Shown: piece by piece, positions 1 through 5,696 of the stretch | Numbering within the stretch: position 1 is the stretch's first letter | How the letters are laid out: the number at the start of each line of letters is the position of its first letter | Origin: Lysobacterales bacterium | GTDB taxonomy: Bacteria > Pseudomonadota > Gammaproteobacteria > Xanthomonadales > Xanthomonadaceae | NCBI GenBank assembly: GCA_015655035.1 | Contig: JAATFS010000211.1 | Coordinates: 1 to 9,580 of the forward strand | Direction: 5' to 3' | DNA: 9,580 bases | Made by a program: the position numbers and the translations under genes | Notes under the pieces: model-generated | The model's input: only the letters and a program-made list of their open reading frames with translations | What the model was told of the DNA's origin: nothing | Database searches by the model: none

Positions 1-219
1 AGCCGAATCGCTGCAACGCTCGGCATACACCAGGTAATGACACTGACCACTGCCGCTCACCAGGCAATGAAACGTGGCCACGCCATCGGCGGCGAACGTC
101 TTGCTGAAAATGACATTCACACCATCGACGCTGGCACGGGTAATCGAGGTGGTACCGGTTTTTTCATAGCAACCGGCCAGGGCCATCAGGCAATACACCA
201 GCGACGTGAAAAATCGCAT
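1..219 (-). CDS. Putative small lipoprotein, C-terminus outside the window
   Basis: An open frame of 73 codons reads leftward off the window edge with no stop. It starts at ATG 219, 33 bases after the stop of the LytTR regulator. A short hydrophobic N-terminus (MRFFTSLVYCLMALAGC) ends in a canonical lipobox, L14-A15-G16-C17, so signal peptidase II processing and lipid attachment at Cys17 are expected. The mature part seen so far (residues 18-73) has three more cysteines (C52, C60, C69) and no domain I recognise. A good ribosome-binding site precedes it. Position suggests it is the third gene of the kinase-regulator operon, so it could be an envelope accessory factor of that system or simply a co-transcribed gene. 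Family, full length and function are unknown. Confidence 0.62.
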   Translation of the reverse strand, partial: MRFFTSLVYCLMALAGCYEKTGTTSITRASVDGVNVIFSKTFAADGVATFHCLVSGSGQCHYLVYAERCSDSA

Positions 220-226
220 GACAAGA

Positions 227-233
227 TCCTCTC
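227..233 (-). promoter_or_regulatory. Ribosome-binding site of the putative lipoprotein gene
   Basis: Read on the minus strand this is GAGAGGA, followed by 7 bases and the ATG at 219. It lies wholly in the 33-bp gap after the regulator stop, and it is the main reason for accepting the short truncated lipoprotein frame as a gene. Confidence 0.55.
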
Positions 234-252
234 TTCGATGCGGCAAGCGGCG

Positions 253-1029
253 CTACATGCCGCGAAACAGACTCATGAACGGCTGGCTGACGATCAACGT
301 CTCCGACCGTGTCTTCAATCTCAACCGCCCCTTCCCAGTGTCGTCGCGCACCACCGACGCCACCGCCTTCATGTTGACGATGGTGGAGCGATGGATCTGC
401 TTGAATGCCTGCGGATCGAGCGCGTCCAGCAGCTCGCGCAGCGGCGTGCGCAACAGTGCTTCGCCATCGGCGGTCATCACCACGGTGTATTTGTTGTCGG
501 CCTGGAAATAGGCAACGTCGTCCAACAGGATCAAGCGCGTCTCGCGCCCGCAGCTGGCGGTGATCCAGGCCAACTGCGGTTGCGCGCGCGGCAGCACCGG
601 AGCGGCGTCCAGCCGTTGCAGCAGCGCATCCAGCAGCGCGTTGTCCGGCCCCCCCGCAGCCACACGCGCCTGCACCCGCTGCACCGTCGCCAGCAGCCGC
701 TCGCGCCCGATCGGCTTGAGCAGGTAATCCACCGCCCCCTGCTCGAACGCATCGATGGCGTACTGGTCGTAGGCGGTGACGAAGACCACCTGCGTGCCCG
801 GGCTCACCTCGCCCATGCCGCGTGCCACCTCGATGCCGGTCAATCCCGGCATGCGGATATCCAGGAACACCACGTCAGGCCGATGCTCGGCAATCGCCTC
901 CAGCGCGCTGGCGCCGTCGTCGCACTCGGCCACCACCTGCAACGCCGGCCAGACTTCCGCCAACAACGTCAGCAACGACTGCCGCAACAGCGCTTCGTCC
1001 TCGGCGATCACCGCGCGCCAGCCGCTCAT
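253..1029 (-). CDS. LytTR-family response regulator (LytR/AlgR type)
   Basis: A 258-residue cytoplasmic two-component response regulator with a DNA-binding output. The receiver domain covers about residues 4-120: acidic pair E10/D11, phospho-acceptor D57 in VVFLDIRMPG, switch T85 in FVTAYDQYAI, and K105 in DYLLKPIGRE. After a linker (about 121-148), a LytTR DNA-binding domain fills about 150-256, with the hallmark stretches VAYFQADNKYTVV and FKQIHRSTIVNM. Length and order are normal for the family. The ATG overlaps the stop of the upstream histidine kinase by 4 bases (ATGA), so the two should be translationally coupled and form a cognate pair. LytTR regulators usually bind short direct repeats in promoters; the target genes cannot be told from here. 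The family assignment is secure; a specific name such as algR is not justified, because the cognate kinase and context differ from that system. Confidence 0.94.
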   Translation of the reverse strand: MSGWRAVIAEDEALLRQSLLTLLAEVWPALQVVAECDDGASALEAIAEHRPDVVFLDIRMPGLTGIEVARGMGEVSPGTQVVFVTAYDQYAIDAFEQGAVDYLLKPIGRERLLATVQRVQARVAAGGPDNALLDALLQRLDAAPVLPRAQPQLAWITASCGRETRLILLDDVAYFQADNKYTVVMTADGEALLRTPLRELLDALDPQAFKQIHRSTIVNMKAVASVVRDDTGKGRLRLKTRSETLIVSQPFMSLFRGM

Positions 1030-2303
1030 GCCGTCCTCCCTTCACCGCGCCCGGGCAGCGGCGGCGGCAGTGGCGGCGAAGCCGGCAGCGGCAACGTGAT
1101 CGTGGCCGCCACGCCGCTGGGGAAGTTGGAAACGATGGCGAATGACGCCGCCGCGCCATACATCAACCGCAACCGCTCGCGCAGGTTGGCCAAGCCGATC
1201 CCGGTGCCGTGGCTATGGGTGTTGAAGCCCTGCCCATCGTCGGCCACGGTCAACGTCGCGTGGTCGCCGAACCCACGCGCCAGGATCCAGATCGTGCCAC
1301 CACCGGGCTTGGGCTCCAGCCCGTGCTTGATCGCATTCTCCACCAGCGTCTGCAGCATCATCGACGGCAGCGGCAGGCTGCGTAGCTCGAACGGCACCTC
1401 CATCTGCAACGCCAGGCGATCACCCATGCGGAGGCGCAGGATTTCCAGGTAGGCCTGGGTGCGCTCAAGCTCCTCGCCCAGGGTGGAGATCGCATCGTCG
1501 GTGCTCGGCAGCGAACGGCGCAGGTACTGGATCAAGTGGCCGATCATCACGTCGGCACGCGGCGGATCCGTCCGCGTCAGCACCTGTGCGCTGGCCAGCG
1601 TGTTGTACAGGAAGTGCGGCTCCACCTGCGCGTGCAGCAGGTTCAAGCGCGCCACCGCCAATTCCTTCTCGGTGGCCGACTGCTCGGCCGCAGCCTGCTC
1701 GTCGCGCCGCTGCCCGGCAACGGCCAGCACCAGCGCGCGGCTGATCGCTTCGGCATTTTCGTAGTTGCTGCCCTCATCGACCGCAAACAGGTCCACCCAG
1801 GCGCCGGCATCGGGCTCGCACAGCAGCATCACGCTGCTGGTGCCCGCACCCGGCGTGATCGTCGCCAGCACCTGATTGCGCTTGATCGCAAAGCGCGCAA
1901 ACACATTCCAGCGCGACGGCTTGCGCCCCTCGTATGGATCGATACGACGCACCTTGGCACGAATCTGCAGGCTGCCGGGCGCGCTCTCGATCCCTTCCAC
2001 CCGGGGCAGATCGCGCACGGCATGCTCGACCAGCGCGAACGTCTCGCCGGTATCCAGCGGCACCTCGATCTGGCGGCGCTGGCGGCTGGACAAGGTATCG
2101 CTGTCCAGCCGGCCGGCGATCAGCTTGACCCTGCGGATATGGGTGACGCTGCTGGTCAACGCCAGCACCAGCAGCACCACCGTGCACAGCCCGTACAACG
2201 AGCCCGGCGAGCCGAACAGCTCGGTCCACATGATCATGGTCACGAGCAGTGCCATGCCCCAGGCGAACAGGATGCGGATGACGAAGTACAGGCTGGCGGA
2301 CAC
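1026..2303 (-). CDS. LytS/YehU-type sensor histidine kinase (His_kinase/HATPase)
   Basis: An integral membrane sensor kinase that should phosphorylate the LytTR regulator encoded next. From a GTG start at 2303 it has 425 residues. Two hydrophobic segments (about 5-28 and 34-54) form an N-terminal hairpin with almost no periplasmic loop. A cytoplasmic region (about 60-210) of unknown ligand follows. The His_kinase domain carries the phospho-acceptor H230 in QVEPHFLYNTLASAQ. The HATPase domain has N-box VENAIKHG (321-328, N324), G1 box DDGQGF (355-360) and G2 TGIGLANLRERL (367-378). The C-terminus is a proline-rich tail (about 405-418). The start is uncertain: the frame stays open far upstream, but there it lies antisense to the divergent flavoenzyme gene. 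GTG 2303 sits just before the first membrane segment with a weak GGA 9 bases upstream. ATG 2337 in another frame is a rival start that would need a frameshift. Confidence 0.9.
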   Translation of the reverse strand: MSASLYFVIRILFAWGMALLVTMIMWTELFGSPGSLYGLCTVVLLVLALTSSVTHIRRVKLIAGRLDSDTLSSRQRRQIEVPLDTGETFALVEHAVRDLPRVEGIESAPGSLQIRAKVRRIDPYEGRKPSRWNVFARFAIKRNQVLATITPGAGTSSVMLLCEPDAGAWVDLFAVDEGSNYENAEAISRALVLAVAGQRRDEQAAAEQSATEKELAVARLNLLHAQVEPHFLYNTLASAQVLTRTDPPRADVMIGHLIQYLRRSLPSTDDAISTLGEELERTQAYLEILRLRMGDRLALQMEVPFELRSLPLPSMMLQTLVENAIKHGLEPKPGGGTIWILARGFGDHATLTVADDGQGFNTHSHGTGIGLANLRERLRLMYGAAASFAIVSNFPSGVAATITLPLPASPPLPPPLPGRGEGRTA

Positions 2304-2332
2304 GTTGGCGGATCCAGGAAGAAGTGCGGCCG

Positions 2333-2338
2333 AGCATA
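2333..2338 (-). promoter_or_regulatory. Candidate -10 element for the kinase operon
   Basis: Minus-strand TATGCT, 30 bases before the GTG at 2303, would place transcription start near 2326 and give a short leader. No convincing -35 hexamer lies at 16-18 bp; the best match (TTCATC, 2358-2353) is only 14 bp away. The same bases also contain the rival ATG at 2337, so this may be coding context, not promoter. Confidence 0.22.
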
Positions 2339-2475
2339 GCCCGACGTCCGGCGATGAAGCAGGCCCTGCCGATGAAACCCCGGATCGCGCGATGGAAGCC
2401 AAGATATGCGGTGCCAGAGCCGGGCCGCCACGCGCGTCCAGCCGGCACCGCGCCATCGGGAGCCCGGTGGCGCGG

Positions 2476-2481
2476 TATGCT
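2476..2481 (+). promoter_or_regulatory. Candidate -10 element for the flavoenzyme gene
   Basis: TATGCT lies 40 bases before the ATG at 2522, in the 218-bp divergent gap. The same hexamer occurs in the opposite orientation at 2333-2338. No good -35 is visible at the right distance, so this is only a plausible sigma-70-like -10. Confidence 0.25.
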
Positions 2482-2510
2482 CGCTGCCTGCACCGGTAGC
2501 GAATCTTCTC

Positions 2511-2517
2511 AAGGGAG
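2511..2517 (+). promoter_or_regulatory. Ribosome-binding site of the Tat flavoenzyme gene
   Basis: AAGGGAG followed by 4 bases and ATG 2522. This strong Shine-Dalgarno fixes the start in a frame that stays open upstream to an ATG at 2324. The chosen start also opens exactly on a twin-arginine signal peptide. Confidence 0.7.
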
Positions 2518-2521
2518 CTCC

Positions 2522-3727
2522 ATGGATCGACGTCATTTCCTGCGTGGCGCCAGCGCCGCACTCGCCGCTGCCTCCAGCGGCGCCTGGGCCGCCACCGACC
2601 CGAGTTCACCGCCCCCCGCCGGACCTGCCGCGCCACCGCCACGCGCACCGCTCAGCCCACAATTCGCCCCTCCGGCCGCCTTGGCACCGATCCGCGCCCG
2701 CCCCGACCGCATCGTCGCCATCAGCAGCTGCACCCGCCCGTTCCGGGCACAAGGACCACGCATCGAAGCCGAGCGCATCGGCCGCAAGACGGTGATCCAC
2801 AACTACGGCCATGGCGGTAGCGGCTGGTCGCTATCGTGGGGCTCGGCCGACTATGCGGTGCGGCTGGCACTGGCCGCCGATGCACGCGAACTGGCCGTGA
2901 TCGGCTGCGGCGCGATCGGCCTGACCACCGCACTGGTCGCCCAGCGCGCCGGCCTGCGTGTGCGCATCTACGCCAAGGACCGGTTCCCGGACGTACGCTC
3001 GTTCTTCGCCACCGGCGTGTGGTCGCCGGATTCGCGCGTGTGTACCACCGAATACGCCACCCCGGCATTCGAGAAGCGCTGGGAAGAAATGGCACGGATC
3101 TCGTTCCGCCGCTACCAGACCCTGCTCGGACTGCCGGGCGAGCCTATCGAATGGCGCGATGGCTACGTCCTGTCCGACATCCCCTTCGACCAACCACTGC
3201 CGGCGCGCCACGAGGACCAGGAACCCAGCTATCCCTCGCTGGATAGCAAGCTACTGGACGACCTGTCGCCCGCTGCCGTCCCGCTGGCGCCGGGCGAGCA
3301 TCCGTTCCCGGTGCCCCACGTCGCCCGCTACAGCCAGATGACCTTCAATATCAGCGCCTACTCGCGGCTGCTGATGGACGACTTCCTGCACGCCGGCGGC
3401 GAACTGCATACGCGCGAATTCGACAACCCGCGCCAATTCTCCGACCTGCACGAAAAAGTATTGATCAACGCCACCGGCTACGGTGCCCGCGCCTTGCTGG
3501 GCGACGACAGCATCATCCCGATACGCGGCCAGACCGCGCGCCTGATCCCGCAGCCGGAAGTGGACTACGGCATCTCCTGGCGCGGCCACAACCTGTACGC
3601 GGTACCCCGCCGCGACGGCGTCCTGGTGCAGGCGCAGAGCGCCAGCGACTTCAACAACCCCGACGACACCCCCGACCGTGCCGCATCGGTGGCGGCAGTG
3701 GCGAAGTTGGCCTCACTGTTTGGCTGA
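2522..3727 (+). CDS. Tat-exported FAD oxidoreductase, D-amino-acid-oxidase-like with permuted motif order
   Basis: A 401-residue protein predicted to be folded with FAD and exported by the Tat pathway: MDRRHFLRGASA carries twin arginines R3-R4, then an Ala-rich core and a likely AWA cleavage near residue 23. A Pro/Ala-rich spacer follows (about 27-62). The catalytic part matches the DAO fold in an unusual order. Residues 70-86 (CTRPFRAQGPRIEAER) and 91-109 (start VIHNYGHGGSGWSL) are segments that in D-amino-acid oxidases lie at the C-terminus; R72 would match the substrate-carboxylate arginine. Only then comes the Rossmann motif VIGCGAIGLTTALVAQRAG (126-144). Later landmarks follow in normal order: NATGYGAR (316-323), PIRGQTARL (333-341), YAVPRRDGVLVQ (359-370), and the chain ends soon after. 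Predicted activity: oxidative deamination or a related amine oxidation in the periplasm, substrate unknown. It is convergent with the hydrolase gene and divergent from the kinase operon. DAO-superfamily membership is firm; substrate is not. Confidence 0.88.
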   Translation: MDRRHFLRGASAALAAASSGAWAATDPSSPPPAGPAAPPPRAPLSPQFAPPAALAPIRARPDRIVAISSCTRPFRAQGPRIEAERIGRKTVIHNYGHGGSGWSLSWGSADYAVRLALAADARELAVIGCGAIGLTTALVAQRAGLRVRIYAKDRFPDVRSFFATGVWSPDSRVCTTEYATPAFEKRWEEMARISFRRYQTLLGLPGEPIEWRDGYVLSDIPFDQPLPARHEDQEPSYPSLDSKLLDDLSPAAVPLAPGEHPFPVPHVARYSQMTFNISAYSRLLMDDFLHAGGELHTREFDNPRQFSDLHEKVLINATGYGARALLGDDSIIPIRGQTARLIPQPEVDYGISWRGHNLYAVPRRDGVLVQAQSASDFNNPDDTPDRAASVAAVAKLASLFG

Positions 3728-3767
3728 TCATCCTGCGCGGATGGACAGCACGCTGTGCGCAAGGGTT

Positions 3768-3810
3768 GTCAGCGTGGCATCGCGGCTCAAGCCGACGATC
3801 CCACGCTGAC
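3768..3810. terminator. Long imperfect hairpin between convergent genes (possible bidirectional terminator)
   Basis: The arms GTCAGCGTGG (3768-3777) and CCACGCTGAC (3801-3810) are exact reverse complements. After one C-C mismatch (3778/3800) the stem continues with ATCG/CGAT and CGGC/GCCG, with A3795 bulged, to a TCAA loop at 3787-3790. That gives about 18 pairs. It lies 40 bases after the flavoenzyme stop, and the TGA of the minus-strand hydrolase (3787-3789) sits in the loop. Neither side has a T tract, so it is not a classic intrinsic terminator; it may block read-through with Rho or protect 3' ends. Confidence 0.5.
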
Positions 3811-5439
3811 TGGGGGATGCGGAGATCCTGGGACGGTGCCTTCCAGGCCGAATATCCTGCGCAGAAACACCGCGCTGTCCTCAAGCGCCTGCCGGGCGAT
3901 GGATGACACCGACACCGCCTCGATGAAGCTGTGCGGCGCGCCGCGATATAGCTTTACCTCGACGCCGACACCGGACGCCAGCAGCTTGCCAGCCATCGTC
4001 AGGTTCTGCTCGGCCAGCACATCACACTCGCCGACCCCGATGAAGAAGGGCGGCAATCCTTCCAGCTCGGCAAGCAGGCAGTTGGCGTAGGGGGCGTTAC
4101 GATCGGAGAGCCGGGAGATGTAGTGGTTCCAGAACGTATCGACCTCGGGCGCCGTCAGCATGTCGGTATCGGTGCCGTAGCGACGGCAAGAATGCGGCGA
4201 GTAATCCGACGCGAAGCCGGCGTAATAACTCAGAACCGCCGCAACCCGATCACCCTCGCCGCTATCGCGCAGCATCAACACGGCGGCGGTGCTCAGGTTG
4301 CCGCCAGCGGAATCGCCGCCCAGCGCCAGCCGACTCGCGTCGAGTCCATGCCGCGCGCCGTGTGCCTGCAACCAGCGCACGACATCGACTACCTGCTCCA
4401 GCGCGACCGGATAGTGCACTTCGGGCGATAGCGCATAGTCGATACCCACCACGGCCATGCCCGACCGCGCGGCCAGTTCGCGCATCACGCGATCGTGCGT
4501 GTCCAGGCTGAACATCGCCCAGCCACCGCCATGCAGGTAGGCGAGCGTCGGCTTGGCCGTGCCGGGCGCCGGATCGTGGATGCGCAGCCGGACCGGCCCG
4601 TGGCAGGTGTCGGCAAGGATGTCCTCGATACGGGCGGGAATCGGCCCGCCTTCGCGCCACGGGCGCCGCACCTGTTCCGCGATCGCGCGGCGGGCCGGCC
4701 AGTCCAGCACACGGCCGGCCGTCAGACGGCGGCCTTCGGCGATTACGTTGTCGATGAATCCGGCGATCTCGGGGTCAATTGGACTGGCCTGCGGCTCGAT
4801 GCTGGCAACCGCTCCGGCGCCGCGACCGCCGTCGAAACGGCGCATCCACGCAGCCAGCGCATGTTGCCGTGTATCCCAGAGCCCGCGCAGGATATCGTCG
4901 AAGACGTCGTCGCGCTCGTCCTGGCCCAGTTTGAAGGTGGCGCGTGACGCGCGGATATGCGCATGGAAGCCGACGACATACTCCCGCAACCCGAGGTAGC
5001 GCTCGCCCATCTCCTCGACGCGCCATGCGCCCGCACGTTCCCGCTCCAGGTCGCCGGTCAGGCCGCGCAGCAGGCGTTCGGCATCCTCCGGTGTATCGCG
5101 CAGCTCGATGTCCACCTCGAACACGACGCTGGTGTAGTTCCAGGTCGGTGCGCGGGTGCGATCGGCGAACCAGGAGGGCGAGACATAGCCATGCGGGCCG
5201 ATCAGCAGCACCGTCGCGCGCGGGTCGCCGGCGAATACGCGCCATTGCCGATTACTGCGGGCAAAGTGTCCAAGCAGGCGCAAGGGCTGGCCGTCCGTGT
5301 CGCATTCGACCTGCACCGGCAACGGCGTGGCCGCCAGCGCGCCGGCCGAACCCGATACGATCCAGGCCAATGGCTGTTCGGCGACGAGATCGGCGACGTC
5401 TCGGGCGGAACGTGGCTGAAAGAGCGAAGAAGGGGACAT
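3787..5439 (-). CDS. Fusion of PaiB-like FMN-binding split barrel and HSL-family alpha/beta hydrolase
   Basis: A 550-residue cytoplasmic two-domain protein (no signal peptide). The N-terminal domain (about 1-205) resembles the PaiB/FMN-binding negative regulator family: a start like MSPSSLFQPR, then LLGHFARSNRQW (55-66), GPHGYVSPSWF (81-91), PTWNYTSVVFEVD (98-110) and IRASRATFKLGQDE (162-175). The C-terminal domain (about 222-532) is a hormone-sensitive-lipase-type esterase: oxyanion motif YLHGGGWAMF (301-310), nucleophile S377 in GGDSAGGN (374-381), acid D473 in VGECDVLAEQ, and H503 in GAPHSF. PaiB proteins are usually about 200 residues and HSL esterases about 310, so this looks like a full-length join of both. 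It faces a divergent deacetylase-transporter operon. Likely role: hydrolysis of an ester or related acyl bond, with the flavin domain possibly reducing or sensing a ligand (inference). An in-frame ATG at 5472 would add 11 residues; 5439 is preferred because PaiB homology starts there and AGG lies just upstream. Confidence 0.88.
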   Translation of the reverse strand: MSPSSLFQPRSARDVADLVAEQPLAWIVSGSAGALAATPLPVQVECDTDGQPLRLLGHFARSNRQWRVFAGDPRATVLLIGPHGYVSPSWFADRTRAPTWNYTSVVFEVDIELRDTPEDAERLLRGLTGDLERERAGAWRVEEMGERYLGLREYVVGFHAHIRASRATFKLGQDERDDVFDDILRGLWDTRQHALAAWMRRFDGGRGAGAVASIEPQASPIDPEIAGFIDNVIAEGRRLTAGRVLDWPARRAIAEQVRRPWREGGPIPARIEDILADTCHGPVRLRIHDPAPGTAKPTLAYLHGGGWAMFSLDTHDRVMRELAARSGMAVVGIDYALSPEVHYPVALEQVVDVVRWLQAHGARHGLDASRLALGGDSAGGNLSTAAVLMLRDSGEGDRVAAVLSYYAGFASDYSPHSCRRYGTDTDMLTAPEVDTFWNHYISRLSDRNAPYANCLLAELEGLPPFFIGVGECDVLAEQNLTMAGKLLASGVGVEVKLYRGAPHSFIEAVSVSSIARQALEDSAVFLRRIFGLEGTVPGSPHPPVSVGSSA

Positions 5440-5462
5440 GCTGCCTGCCTGGGTCGAGATCG

Positions 5463-5475
5463 GGAATGACATTCC
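5463..5475. promoter_or_regulatory. Short palindrome upstream of the fusion hydrolase
   Basis: GGAATG-A-CATTCC is a perfect 6-bp inverted repeat around one base. It overlaps the alternative ATG of the fusion gene (5472-5470) and ends 24 bases before the preferred ATG at 5439. It could be an operator in the leader of that gene, but a dyad this short can occur by chance. Confidence 0.2.
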
Positions 5476-5554
5476 GCTGGCGCGCGCCCACGAAATGAGA
5501 GTCCATGCTGTTCGCGACGCAGGTTCGGCGCTTTGCCATCACGTCCCCTGACTT

Positions 5555-5590
5555 GGCCGAACCGGCCCATCGAGACTGCGGTTCCCGCAG
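5555..5590. repeat. Two tandem small hairpins in the divergent intergenic region
   Basis: GGCCG-AAC-CGGCC (5555-5567) is followed 8 bases later by CTGCGG-TTC-CCGCAG (5576-5590). Each has a perfect stem and a 3-base loop. They sit in the middle of the 257-bp gap between the fusion hydrolase (minus) and the deacetylase (plus), where promoters for both must lie. They may be operator half-sites or RNA hairpins. I see no clear sigma-70 promoter in this gap. Confidence 0.3.
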
Positions 5591-5696
5591 GAAACCCTCG
5601 CCATGCAGGGGGTGTTGCAGATAGAAAGGCACACAGATGAGCCGCCACCCGACACCTGACTCCGGCGGTTTCGGCTAAGTCGCCATCCTGATCGGC

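Noticed and set aside
37..1452. Long plus-strand frame opposite the lipoprotein, regulator and kinase genes
   Set aside because: It lies antisense to three genes with clear motifs; its His/Arg/Gln-rich product is a typical GC-rich shadow with no recognisable domain.
1536..2339. Plus-strand frame antisense to the kinase
   Set aside because: Composition is His/Arg/Gln-rich shadow; the opposite strand encodes a complete His_kinase/HATPase protein.
2324..2521. N-terminal extension of the flavoenzyme frame
   Set aside because: The start at 2522 has AAGGGAG and a perfect twin-arginine signal; upstream residues show no homology signal.
2304..2648. N-terminal extension of the kinase frame to ATG 2648
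   Set aside because: The extra 115 residues are Arg-rich, lack domain character, and run antisense through the strong ribosome-binding site and Tat signal of the flavoenzyme gene.
5202..5648. Minus-strand frames extending upstream of the fusion gene
   Set aside because: They overlap the PaiB-domain coding sequence out of frame and have no motif; no support as genes.
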